Of a stretch of DNA of 55,795 bases, positions 45,544 through 55,795 are shown piece by piece. The notes under the pieces are model-generated. The model ran no database searches and was not told where the DNA came from. It saw nothing but the letters and a program-made list of their open reading frames with translations. The translations under genes and the position numbers were made by a program. The stretch is from positions 1-55,795 of the forward strand of contig NJFT01000253.1 of the NCBI GenBank assembly GCA_002221725.1, in the 5' to 3' direction. The stretch comes from Scedosporium boydii. Taxonomy: Eukaryota; Ascomycota; Sordariomycetes; Microascales; Microascaceae. Every line of letters begins with the position of its first letter. Positions within the stretch are counted from its first letter, which is position 1.

Positions 45544-48500
45544 ATGGATCCTGCGAGGCGCCGTCTGTCCACCTCCCTCCTTCAGACCAGCTAGATCTCC
45601 CAACTGACAAACTTCTCTTTCTTCAGGCGAGCTAAGAATTTTGAATGCGAAAGCCTGGGACGGTGATCAGGGTATGTTGACATGACCCGACACGGCTCTT
45701 GTCGCTCGTGCCTTCGCGGCCTCTACTAACCTTCTCTATAGATGTATTTCCCACTAGCTCTTCGCTAGATTCGTCACTGAAGAAAAACACGGCATTAATC
45801 AAGCGATTACGGACAGCTATATCCCCCGCCACCCTTAATACATTTGTGCAAGATATCCGAGGCCTGAGCCTTCACAAATACCTCTCCGAGATTATCTCCG
45901 CCTGTTATGATGGTCTTTGCAAACTTAAGTCGCCTGGCGAAGTAGAAGCTGGTGTCGAGATCGTGAGCGCTTTTCATCAGCGGTTCGGCCCTCACGAGTT
46001 CACGAAGCAAATCGGGTGGCTTCTCGGAAAGGGCCTGGCTACGCCCGACAGGAGTGTACTAAAGTCGCTCGCTCAAGACTTGCGTGAAAGGGAAGAAAAG
46101 GATCGTGTCTCGCGTCAACGCATACTCCTTCGCGTTGTCACAGAGTTGTGGCTAGTCGGCGTTCTAAAAACTCTGGACGACACTGCTCGGCCAGATGATG
46201 GGATCAAGAGCACAGGGACCAAGACCGACCCCAAGGCGAAAAACGGCGTTACTGCCAAACTTGGGCCGGGCGAACCCTTTCCACTCGAAGTTTTGAAAGA
46301 CATCCTTGGACATGATCGTGAGCATGCGAGTCTGCCCTTGCTTGTCACGTTTGTCAAGACCTTCAGTTGGGATATTTTGGGAGTCCAGTCGACAGGCACC
46401 GAGGGGCGCAGAGTCATCGAGGAGGATACCAGCTCAAAAGATCTCGTCACCCCCCCAAAAGCTCCCCCTAGCGAGTCTGAAGCCTCTTCGGACATTCGTG
46501 GAGAAAATCCCTTCTCTCCCCCAGAACTTCGCGACGCGTTTAGGTCCGTGCTACTGAAGTATTTTGAAGATGTCAAGCGCCATCTCGTCCGTGACCACAA
46601 ATTCCTTCAGGAACAAGCCAGGAAAAATGCCGAGGTTTACGTCAAGTCGGGAGAAGTGTTTGAGGACCGGCAGGCCGCCTACGAGAAGCATGCCAAAGCC
46701 CAGGAGCGCTTATTGTCCAACGCTCAGGTCATCGCAGATGTGATTGGCTGCGAAATGCCAAATCTCAAGGATCGAGAAGAAGGGAGCCAAACCATGTCGG
46801 GATCTATCGGTCTTGTGAAGGCCGGTGAATATCTTCGGTCTCTCGGGGATGGTGCTGGTATCTGGTATGACGAGGATGAGCGGCGCTTCTACGAAAATTT
46901 AGTCGACTTGAAAGGGAAGGTCCCTGCTATTCTTCTCGAGGATGCTAAGAAAAAGCGGCCCGATTCAGACGAGACAGTCGTCAAGAAAGCAGACCAATGT
47001 GAGGTCACCGGTTCGACCAAGTCCACCGATGGTACGGATGAACAGTCGACAACTATTGGAAACAAGACGATTGGCGCCCAAGTTGATGCTCTCCTGGGCC
47101 GCCTTCCTGACTTGACGAGTAAAGATCTTGTCGACCAGTCTGCCATAGATTTCTGCTTTTTGAACTCGAAGGCCTCGAGGAACCGTCTGGTCAAAGCTTT
47201 AACAGAGGTCCCGAAGGGACGTAACGACCTTTTGGCATGCTGGTCAAGACTGATTGCAACTCTGGGCCAGTACATGCCGGACATTCCGAAGGGAGTTGTC
47301 GATTATCTCGATGCTGAGTTCCGCAGCCTTCAACGTCGTAAGGAGAAGGACTTCTTAGGTCAGGTTCGGCTTAACAACATCAGGTACCTTGCGGAGCTCA
47401 CTAAATTCGGCATCGTACCCGAGCATGTCATCTTTCACTGCCTCAAAGTGAGCCTCGACGATTTCTCCCGCATGAACATTGAGATAATGTGCAACCTGCT
47501 TGAGCACTGTGGTCGGTATCTCTTTCTCAATCCCGACACAGCGCCGCGGATGGCAAGTTTCCTTGAGACGTTGCAGCGGAAGAAGTCGGCGCAACATCTT
47601 GGTCAGCCCGAACGCATGCTCATTGAAAACGCCATGTACCACGTCAACCCCCCCGTCCGGCCAGCTATAGAGCAAAAGGAAAGGACGCCCATGGAGCTGT
47701 TTATTCGAAAATTGGTTTATGTTGATATGACGAGAAGAAATTACACAAAAGTTTTGAAGCAGATTCGACGACTGCATTGGGAAGAACCTGAGGTACGCAT
47801 GAGTTCCACGCCGACAGCTAAGCTTGTCTAACAGCTCCCACTTCACAGGTCGTACATATCCTCGAGAAAGTCTTCTCCAAACCTGGAAAGATAAAATACG
47901 GAAATATTCATCTTCTTGCCATCCTCCTAAGCGCCCTTTATCGATACCACCCTTCATTTGTCATACGGGTGGTAAACCTGGCCCTGGAATCCATTTCCTT
48001 CGGTCTTGAGCAGAATGATTTCAAATTTTACCAGAGACGAATTGCCGATGTTAGGTTTCTCGGGGAGCTGTACAACTATCGCATGCTCGAACATCCGGTA
48101 ATCTTCGACACTATGTATCGGATTTTAACTTTTGGGCATGGTGAGTTATTTTTTTTTTTTTTTTTTTCTGGCCTTTATGTTCGCTTTGACGGTGCGTTCG
48201 GCGAGGCTGTGCCACCATAATTTCGGGTTTCTAGCAAGATATTGACATACTTTGGCTAGGGGGTGTCCCCACCACAGGAAAAGTTAATCCCTATGACCTA
48301 CCGGGTGATTTTTTCCGTATTAGGCTTATCACTACTCTTCTTGAAACCTGCGGAATGTTCTTCAACCGCGGAGCTGCTGGGAAGAGGCTAGATATCTTCC
48401 TATCGATGTTCCAGGTTCGTGTTTAATCTTTGCCTACCCATCTCGGAATTCAGAGCTAATGTAGGCTTCCCTGCAGTATTATATTCACACCAAAGACACT

Positions 48501-49398
48501 CTACCGATGGATATTGAGTTCATGGTGCAAGATATATTTGCGTTGACTCGTCCCCAGTGGAGGCTGGCCGCTAATCTTGAAGATGCCGTAGCCACTCTCC
48601 AGTCAGCTTTGTCTGACCAGCAGAAGATGCTAGCCACTGACAGAATCACTGAAATTGAAGAGCGCAGCTCAACCTACGACTCCGAGGATGATAATGCAGA
48701 CGGTGACATTTACTCCTCATCTAGTGAGGAGGAAGACCTTGAAGTAGGACATGATGCATTACCCTCGCTTCAACCATCAGGATACTTTAGATAAAACTAA
48801 CGTGCTAGCAGAACCCCCTAGAGGGACTTGATTCTCCCCAGGAATCGGATTTCCAGGAGGAAGCAATTGTTGTGACCCGTCAAGCAGAAGAGGTCGACCC
48901 AGAAGATGCTGCAGACTTCGAACGAGAATTCAGCCGAATGATGGCAGAGAGCCTAGAGTCTCGGAAGTTCGAAAGAAAACCTCAGTTCGACGTGCCCGTC
49001 CCGATTCGTGCCAAGACTCGTGATCTTACGAAATTGGACGAAGGCACCGCGGCTAACTCAGAATCGACCTCTGGAACAATGGCATTCTCTCTTCTTACCA
49101 AAAAGGGAAAGGGCCAACAGGTGAGTCAGGAGGTTGCCGCCGATATTGGCCATCTTGTCATTCATTTAGCACGCTGACGACCACCCGCCTTTGCAAGACT
49201 CGCACCGTGGAACTCCCCTCCAACTCAGGGTTTGCTGTGGCAATGCGAAACCAGCAGCAGGCCGAGCGAGAAGAGCAGCAACGTATCAAAAATCTCGTCC
49301 TGAACTATGAAATCCGAGAGAACGAGGACCAAGATAGTATTAAACTCCTCTCCACACACTTTGCGTACCTAATGAACGACCTTGCTAACGAGTCTTAG
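45544..49398 (+). CDS. UPF2: UPF2/NMD2, nonsense-mediated mRNA decay factor
   Basis: Cytoplasmic scaffold that links Upf1 and Upf3 in nonsense-mediated decay. Exons: 45544-45562, 45627-45671, 45742-47792, 47849-48140, 48260-48414, 48477-48743, 48812-49120 and 49198-49398, together 1112 residues. After MDPARRRELRILNAKAWDG comes the first MIF4G domain (SLDSSLKKNTALIKRLRT, LSLHKYLSEIISACYDGLCK), then a second and third MIF4G region (for example FFRIRLITTLLETCGMFFNR and QYYIHTKDTLPMDIEFMVQD). An acidic stretch (STYDSEDDNADGD, SSSSEEEDLE, about 915-943) lies before the C-terminal Upf1-binding part (AMRNQQQAEREEQQRIKNLV). The first exon is 19 bases with a weak donor (GTCTGT); the last intron uses an AAG acceptor. 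Intron 48141-48259 has an 18-base T run. Confidence 0.93.
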
Positions 49399-51411
49399 CC
49401 GCAGACGATAAACCATCAACGTATCATCAAACTGCCGCTAGGAAGCAGGGGAAAGAAAAGGTCGGCCAGAGGGCCCGAAAACTCCAGCTCAGTGATGTGG
49501 AATGGTAGCAGCCCAAGTATGACGATTAATGGGATTATTCCTTATCAACGGTTATGATACTTGTTTCGTCCACTGGCCCTCTCGCCCACCATTTTCACGA
49601 TCTGTACTGCTACCGGCTCACACAATGCCCATCTTAGACATCGTCGACCCGCACCAATCCTCCCAGTAGAGCGCGTAGGTTTGGGTCTGCAGACTACTAG
49701 TTACCGATAACAACCTCCGTCTATAGACGCACCATCCTCGGATTACCATGGTGCCGGGTCTGTCGACGTTCCTTTAGCAACAACAGGCTTAGTTAATTGC
49801 TATGGTGCGTGTACTTCGGGGCCTGTTGTCTTGATCGTGGGGGGGAATCGCTGACAATCGCTAACCCCTGTTCTACTTAGCCGGTATTTTCGTTCGCAGA
49901 ATATAAAACGGGGGCTCCGACCCGCCCGCAAGACACAGCACCTTCATCCATGAGGCCTATCCTCTTGCGTGGTCCCCAAGGTCGCCTTGTGAGAAGAGTA
50001 GCCTGTCAGTCAGGGTCGCGGAAATTGAGACCTGTGGCAGAGATTAGTGGATCACGGCCCGTCTTTGTTTCGGGGTTCTGTTTTCTTTACACCACGTGAG
50101 AGATATGCTGAATATGAATGTGGCAACAGTCCCAGGGCATGGCCTCAATCCATAAATCAGAAGTCTGTTTTGCAGATAAACCCCGTGGCAGTTGCTACCA
50201 CTGGGGCCTCCGTTCTGCATGCGCATAGAACCTCCTAAGATAGACGAGTAGTTACTGGTGGAAGACACGTCATCACCCTTTCGAACTTATGCAAGCTGTA
50301 CGGATTTGCCTGCCTCTCTTCTTTGGTCGCCCGCTTCTCTTCCCGACCCTGGGACATGTTGTTTCAGAGAGCAGTCTGCATGTCACCTTTCAGAGACATT
50401 TTGTAGTATCTACTGGGCAGGTGCATTCTCTTCTATGTCTAGGTCCAAAAATGGACCGGAATGTCCAAAATCACGCCTTATATCGGCCGTCCTCTAGTAT
50501 CTTTGCCTTGTAGAAGGGGCCACGGGATTTGCCTACGTACATCTCACTTCTACCCTGATAACCTACCATTCTGTGTGAAACTGTAGGAAGAAGACCATGT
50601 CTTTATATTGTACCGCCGATCGTTCAAGGACATGGCCAACAACTGGATTAAGAGACAATTTTAACCCCTCCCTCCCTGGTTAGATCGAAGGGACTTCCGA
50701 CACGATGAGAGAATGCATTGATAACGGACGATCGGTGATAGTTGTCATCGAGCCGGAAGAGAGAAAAAGCACTCGGGGTTCCTCGACATGGTCGCGTCGG
50801 GAGTGCGGCTGAAACTGGGGGTCGTTGAATTATAAGAGATGGTGTCTAAGAATCCGTTGGCGGATGAGCCATGGGTGCAGCCCACCATGGAGGGGGTTCT
50901 ACACAGCGTTCCTTCATGTTGAGTGTTCCCCGCTGTGCTCTGCCCGGTGTTCAATCACAAAGTCCCTGGCTTTGATAGTAGGTGATTTAAGGGGATAGCA
51001 TGATCGATATTTATTCTTCGACGCCATCATTTGCGAATTCGGATTCACCCGCTCGAGAAGCTGGTAGTATGCACATATAGGGATATCTGGGTTCCAATGG
51101 TAAATCTAAGGTCTGCTCGAATGGAGCAACCGACCAGTTGCACAGGTCCTGGTTAGTTAATTGAGCTTGGAGTCAAGTCAGTCATCGCAAGTCAGTGATA
51201 GAAAAAGTGAGCGAGGACTCTTGCAATCTCCCAATTCGAACAACCTTGGATGCCCAGATCATTGCCAACCTTGAAGTCATTTGATAGTTAATTCCGACAG
51301 GTGCCAGGCTGCAAAACTGGTGGCGACACTTGTACACTTGTTGGCATGGTCAAAGGAACAATGAAGATGGGAAGGAATGCAAGGAAAGTCGCATGGTATC
51401 AGGAAAAATCT

Positions 51412-51431
51412 GGAAAGTTCGGTTCGATTCT
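51412..51431 (+). promoter_or_regulatory. Possible gapped heat-shock element
   Basis: GAAAGTTC at 51413-51420 is a GAAnnTTC pair, and further TTC triplets follow at 5-bp steps (51423 and 51428). Units 1, 2 and 4 fit the alternating GAA/TTC pattern; unit 3 does not. It lies about 660 bp upstream of an Hsp110 start codon. Confidence 0.35.
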
Positions 51432-51613
51432 AGATCCTCTGGTCAGAAAATTGGCAGAGACGAATCGGTGTTCGTTATTTGGCAAAAATGCAAATGCTTT
51501 TTCTCCCTGGTTTTCGCAAAACGCAGCACTTAAGCCCAGCGTTATTTTGGGTGGCGGCTCATGTGTTGCACATTACAACCACATGTCGAGGCGAACGGTC
51601 CCTTGCGTCTCTT

Positions 51614-51636
51614 GCGTTTCCAAACGTTGGAAACGC
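51614..51636. repeat. Perfect inverted repeat with 3-base spacer
   Basis: GCGTTTCCAA, then ACG, then TTGGAAACGC: a 10-bp arm repeated exactly in reverse. Similar GCGTTTTCC and GCGTTTTG motifs follow within 30 bp. It could be a dimeric protein-binding site about 450 bp upstream of the Hsp110 gene. Confidence 0.7.
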
Positions 51637-52081
51637 GCCGGCAGCGTTTTCCCTCTAGCGTTTTGTTCCAGCGTCAGTCAATAGCCCAGAATAAATCAAT
51701 ACCAAGAACACCAAGACACCAAAACGCCTCGCCCTTGCCATTATGGCATTACCCCGCTGCCCCGCCAGGTCAGTCGCAGACTTGGATCGAACCCAATTTT
51801 TTTTTCCTCTATATTTTCCACTGTTCGCCATCCGCCAAAGAGAACATCATCCTGCCCCCATTCTTCTCTGTCTTTGAGTTTTCTAACCCCCCTAGAAACC
51901 TCGAATTTTGTCGCATTCCATAGGAAACACAAATTGGGTATGTCTTGGCTATGTCCTTGCTCTCTGGCCCTTCCCCCCCATGAACGCTTTTCCGGCCTTC
52001 ATACCGCCCTTTGATACGAACTACTAAACTAAGCAAATGCTCCCAGACATCTTTATTTCTTGAGAGTTCAAGGCTCCCAAA

Positions 52082-54832
52082 ATGAGTGTCGTAGGTAAGT
52101 AGAATATCATCTTGCAACTAGGGCTCCCGGCCACCTGGTTACAAAGACTAACCACTCGCAGGCATCGATTTCGGTACTCTGAAGACCGTCATTGCGGTGG
52201 CTAGGAATCGGGGCGTTGATGTCGTGAGTAGCTCATACCTGCCCTCATCCCACCCCGCGCCAAACAAACAGAACCAGAAAACAAGGCCCGCCCCTTCTCT
52301 GCTACCGAGACACAGAGGTTCTGACATTCTGACGCACTGACACACTCCGGCCCTAGATATCTAATGAGGTCTCTAACCGGTCGACGCCGTAAGTTTTGCT
52401 TCCTTCGATGCCTTTCTTGACCCGCCAAGCACATGCTCCTCTATGCTCCTCTAAGCACCGCGGGTTCTTTCGTCGAAGGCCACTAGCTGATTATATATAC
52501 AACGCCCTTAGATCGCTTGTTGCTTTCGGTCCAAAAGCGCGATTCCTCGGAGAGCCAGCTAAGACTCAGGAGATCACGAACCTAAAGAACACAGTTGCTT
52601 GTCTCAAGCGCCTTGCTGGTCGGTCTGCCAAGGATCCCGACCTTGAAATCGAGCAGCAGTTCATCACCCCCCCTATCATTGATATCAATGGACAGGCAGG
52701 TGTTGAGGTCACATACCGTGGTGAGAAGGAGAAGTTTACCGCCACCCAGCTTATCGCTATGTTTCTCGGCAAGATAAAGCAGACTGCGGCCTCCGAGTTG
52801 AAGCTTCCGGTCTCCGATGTCGTCATCAGCGTACCCGCCTGGTTTACCGATATCCAGCGCCGAAGCCTAATTGATGCTGCGGAAATCGCAGGGCTTAAGC
52901 TTCTCCGCCTCATCAATGATACAACGGCCGCTGCCCTGGGCTATGGCATCACCAAGCTTGACCTCCCCGCCGCGGAGGAGAAGCCTCGACGAGTGGCCTT
53001 TGTGGATATTGGAGACAGCACTTATACATGCTCGATTGTCGAGTTCCGGAAGGGAGAGCTCTCCGTAAAGTCCACAGCATACGATCGCCACTTTGGCGGG
53101 CGTGACTTCGACAAGGCTCTCGTTGACCATCTTGCGAAGGAGTTCAAAGGCAAGTATAAGCTTGATATCTTCAGCAATCCCCGTGCAGTAGCACGAGTCC
53201 TGGCCGCCGCCGAAAAGACGAAGAAGATCCTGTCTGCCAACCAAGCAGCCCCCGTCAACATTGAATCCCTGATGAATGATATCGATGTGTCGGCCCTTAT
53301 CACTCGTCAGGAGTTCGAGGCAATGGTCGATCATCTCCTTAACCGGGTTCACATCCCACTCGAGCAGGCCTTGGCCGATGCCAAACTTAAAAAGGAAGAC
53401 GTTGACTTCGTTGAGATGTTGGGTGGTGGTAGTCGAGTCCCTGCTCTGAAGGATCGGATCCAATCCTTCTTTGGCAAACCTCTATCCTTCACCTTGAATC
53501 AGGACGAGGCTGTTGCCCGGGGCTGCGCCTTCAACTGTGCCATTCTCTCTCCTGCTTTCCGCGTCCGTGACTTCGCCGTTCAGGACATTGTCAATTACCC
53601 TATCGAATTTGCATGGGAAAAGGCTCCTGATATTCCCGACGAAGACACCAGTCTTACTGTCTTCGGTAAGGGCAACGTTTTGCCATCGACCAAGATTCTC
53701 ACCTTCTATCGGAAGCAGCCCTTCGATCTGGAGGCACGCTATGCCAAGCCAGACGAACTTCCTGGAAAGATATCGCCTTGGATTGGCCGCTTCTCTGTCA
53801 AGGGTGTGAAGGCTGATGAGAAGGATGATTTCATGATCTGTAAGCTGAAAGCGCGGGTCAACATTCATGGTGTCCTCAATGTTGAGAGCGGCTATTACGT
53901 TGAAGATCAAGAAGTCGAGGAAGAGGTCAAGGATGAAGAGAAGAAGGATGAAGAGAAGAACCCAGACGTAAGTAACCCTGGCGGTCACTCGGCCGCCGAC
54001 CCTTCCCTTTTAACAGTCTTTCGCACCTCCATAATTTTCCCCACCACATACCCAACTTCCATGTCCCCGCGTCGATCCTGGTATATTTATCTTTCGGGGG
54101 TCCTGACTAGTTTCATAGGCCATGGAGACGGATACGACTAAGGATGAACCCCCGAAGAAGACTCGAAAGGTCAAGAAGCAAGTCCGCAAGGGTGATCTTC
54201 CGATCGTCAGCGGCACAAACTCACTCGATTCGACTGCTTTGGAGGCTTTCGTGGAGAAGGAGGCACAGATGGCTTCGGAAGACAAGCTGGTGGCCGACAC
54301 TGAGGAGAAGAAGAACGAGCTCGAAACATACATCTACGAGTTAAGAAACAAACTTGACGACCAGTACGCCGATTTTGCGAGTGATGAGGAGAAAACGAAG
54401 ATACGCGCCAAGCTTGATGCTGCTGAGGTGAATCGCGAACCCCCCCCCCCCTTCCTTCCCCCCCGGGGGGGCACCTCTCCCTCCCCTTACCCTTTCTAGC
54501 GGGCCATCCTCTTCTACCTTGGATTCTATTCGATTTCCGTACCAACTAACCTAATCGTCATGCTATAGGACTGGCTGTACGACGAGGGTGATGATACTAC
54601 CAAGGGCGTTTACATTGCCAAGATCGATGAAATCCGTGCCTTGGCCGGTCCGATAGTTCAGCGTCACTTTGAAAAGCTCGAGGCAGAGCGACTTGCCGAA
54701 CAAGAACGAATTGAAGCTAAGCGGCTAGCCGAGGAGGAAATCCGCAAAGCTGCTGAGGCTGAGCGAGCAGCTAACGGTAAAGACGAGGAGATGACAGATG
54801 CGGAGGCGCCAAGGCCTGATGGAGAGGCCTAA
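52082..54832 (+). CDS. SSE1: Hsp110-family chaperone (Sse1/Hsp88 type)
   Basis: Cytosolic nucleotide-exchange factor for Hsp70 and holdase chaperone. Exons: 52082-52094, 52162-52223, 52357-52388, 52512-53967, 54119-54427 and 54569-54832 give 711 residues, normal for Hsp110. The N-terminus reads MSVVGIDFGTLKTVIAVARN, the Hsp110 form of the Hsp70 phosphate loop. NRSTPSLVAFGPKARFLGE, VVISVPAWFTDIQRRSL, RLINDTTAAALGYGI and FVDIGDSTYTCSIVEF follow, and EMLGGGSRVPALKDRI closes the ATPase domain. The substrate domain carries a long acidic insert (EVEEEVKDEEKKDEEKNPD). The C-terminal helices end in a charged tail (GKDEEMTDAEAPRPDGEA). The first exon is only 13 bases. Intron 54428-54568 contains runs of C and G. 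Confidence 0.94.
54439..54471. repeat. C-run and C7G7 palindrome inside an Hsp110 intron
   Basis: A run of about 12 C, a short CTTCCTTC, then CCCCCCC joined to GGGGGGG. The C7G7 part is self-complementary and could form a hairpin in the pre-mRNA or a cytosine-rich fold in DNA. It lies in the intron between the last two exons, close to its donor. Confidence 0.8.
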
Positions 54833-55457
54833 TGGAGAGGAGTATTCTGGCACCAAATAGAAGTGGCCTGGTAGCAGGAAGAACTGCGGGACTTAACCTT
54901 TTGTCGGTAAATACGGGGTGCAAGGTGTTGGCTTCCCTGTGGCAGGTTGAGCCCCGGGCTGATTGCCGAGTTTAGCGAGGGATTCTCTTAGAGAAGAAAA
55001 CTTCTGAATGAAATTCCAAGGAAAAGAAATGTACCTTGAATTAGAGAAAAGCACACTGGACCTAGAGCAAGGAAGGGATGGATTGAAATAAAGAGAGAAG
55101 AATGAACTTTCAAGGACTTTTAAAAAAAACAGTTACTTTTAGAGAGAATCCCGCCATCGGCTATCCGGAATGGCAGGAAGCCTATCTACTTAGAGTCAAA
55201 TGGTCGATCGAGTACACATGTACGGTCCCTTCAATTCGCTGCTGAATAGAGAGGTGACAAACTTCGACCATAAGATCCAACGCGTCCTCATGAGAGTAAA
55301 CCTATTTGTTGTAGTAAATGAAGCTGCATTAAAAAAAAAAAAAGAATGGAGGATAAGAAACTCCAGTCGCCCTTTCAAGAAGGAAAAAATGGAGCGAAGC
55401 AGGGCGGGAGAGATCGAGGCAAAACCGCCCAGATGGGTCGAACTCCGCCATGGGCTT
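54833..55457. other. Convergent 3' spacer
   Basis: 625 bp between the stop codons of the Hsp110 and eIF5B genes. It contains several A-runs (about 55124-55131 and 55330-55342) that could serve as poly(A) sites on either strand. No gene was recognised. Confidence 0.45.
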
Positions 55458-55795
55458 CTACTGTACATCGAAGACAGGTTTTAACTTGATGATTAACTGC
55501 CACTCATCTGGAGATACCTCCTTCCGATAAAAGTCTTTCAGGCAGTTGATGCTGGCTCGCGATATAGCACTGTAGAGGGTGTCCTTCTCCTCGAGTTGAC
55601 GTCCGTACGTTGGCTGATGGCCGCCCATCTCAATCTTGACAGCAACCGAGGGCTGACCTTTCTTGCAGACAGGTATCTGCTTGTGGTCGCGTTCGATAGA
55701 CGTGCTATGAAAGGTTAGGTGAGCTATGATTTCAATCCATAGGGTAAAAAAAAAAGAAAAAAAAAAAAAAAGGGGGGGGGGGGGGGGGGGGGGTG
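55458..55795 (-). CDS. FUN12: eIF5B (Fun12), C-terminal exon only, cut by the window edge
   Basis: GTPase that joins ribosomal subunits at the end of translation initiation. Only the last exon is inside the window (55704-55458, minus strand). It encodes [20 protein letters not shown] followed by [40 protein letters not shown], and the final [14 protein letters not shown], the hallmark domain IV tail of fungal eIF5B. The acceptor TTTCATAG is at 55705-55712. Upstream of it, 55705-55795 is intron, with A and G runs at the end of the window. The rest of the gene lies beyond the right edge. Confidence 0.92.
   Translation of the reverse strand, partial: PPPPPPPLFFFFSFFFTLWIEIIAHLTFHSTSIERDHKQIPVCKKGQPSVAVKIEMGGHQPTYGRQLEEKDTLYSAISRASINCLKDFYRKEVSPDEWQLIIKLKPVFDVQ
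55744..55795. repeat. Homopolymer A-run followed by G-run at the window edge
   Basis: About 25 A (with one G) and then about 22 G, ending GTG. It falls within the eIF5B intron. Such runs are common at the ends of assembled contigs, so it may not be genomic as written. Confidence 0.8.

Larger units (their letters stand above)
49399..52081. other. 2.7-kb intergenic region upstream of the Hsp110 gene
   Basis: The longest gene-free stretch in the gene-rich part. No frame has both a good start and a recognisable product. Visible elements: a TATAAAAC at about 49901, a CACGTG at about 50093, a possible heat-shock element (51412-51431), a 23-bp palindrome (51614-51636), and a pyrimidine-rich leader region (about 51790-51890). 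A non-coding transcript or an unrecognised small gene is possible. Confidence 0.5.

Noticed and set aside
51419..51431. tRNA B-box (GGTTCGATTC)
   Set aside because: The flanking bases do not form a T-stem, and no A-box, anticodon arm or acceptor pairing is present upstream.
51301..51684. 127-codon plus frame upstream of Hsp110
   Set aside because: It begins with a GTG rather than ATG in the expected position and has no recognisable domain; it also overlaps the palindrome region.

Overview
The window is nuclear DNA of a filamentous ascomycete (Pezizomycotina). The evidence is short GT-AG introns of about 45-140 bases with CTAAC/CTGAC-like branch sites, a fungal Zn2Cys6 regulator, fungal-type arginine, nonsense-mediated-decay and complex I genes, and a 17-kb block of transposon DNA carrying a strong repeat-induced point mutation (RIP) signature: CpA and TpG are almost absent, while CpT, CpC and CpG remain. 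An EED-type Polycomb gene argues against a lineage that has lost PRC2. I cannot name the species.

Region 1 (1-17140) is an AT-rich, gene-free isochore built from nested, mutated elements. It starts with an (ATT)n microsatellite. It then holds four copies of a ~0.6-kb gypsy LTR in alternating orientation (134-748 minus, 7697-8325 plus, 9129-9729 minus, 10913-11428 with 14843-15020 plus). It also holds a Ty1/copia integrase relic (minus), a gypsy gag-RT relic (plus) and a gypsy integrase/chromodomain tail (minus). A much less mutated hAT transposon (11429-14834, 8-bp target duplication) is inserted in the fourth LTR. From about 15.3 to 17.1 kb the DNA is almost pure A+T. The change to normal composition at about 17.14 kb is abrupt.

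Region 2 (17.4-25.5 kb) is a two-gene module with a shared ~700-bp promoter: a full-length MDR-type ABC exporter (minus) and a Zn2Cys6 transcription factor (plus). A second small AT-rich island (25518-25895) closes it on the right, so the module lies between two RIP-type blocks. The shared promoter carries a dense cluster of CGGAG/CTCCG motifs, the kind of half-site Zn2Cys6 proteins recognise.

Region 3 (25.9-55.8 kb) is conserved housekeeping DNA. In order: N-acetylglutamate synthase (arginine synthesis), Gvp36-like BAR protein, complex I NDUFA5/29.9-kDa subunit, EED (PRC2 WD40 subunit), a PAS-domain protein, Yip4/YIPF6, a RanBD protein of the Yrb2 type, the HRQ1 helicase, UPF2/NMD2, an Hsp110 (Sse1/Hsp88) chaperone, and the 3' end of eIF5B at the right edge. 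These genes do not form one pathway; they alternate in strand with ordinary spacers. The longest spacer (2.7 kb) lies upstream of the Hsp110 gene and contains a 23-bp palindrome and a possible heat-shock element. Exon structures were derived by hand from splice consensus, family homology and phase. For all but EED (one unresolved base near the N-terminus) and the truncated eIF5B, the exons sum to a whole number of codons.
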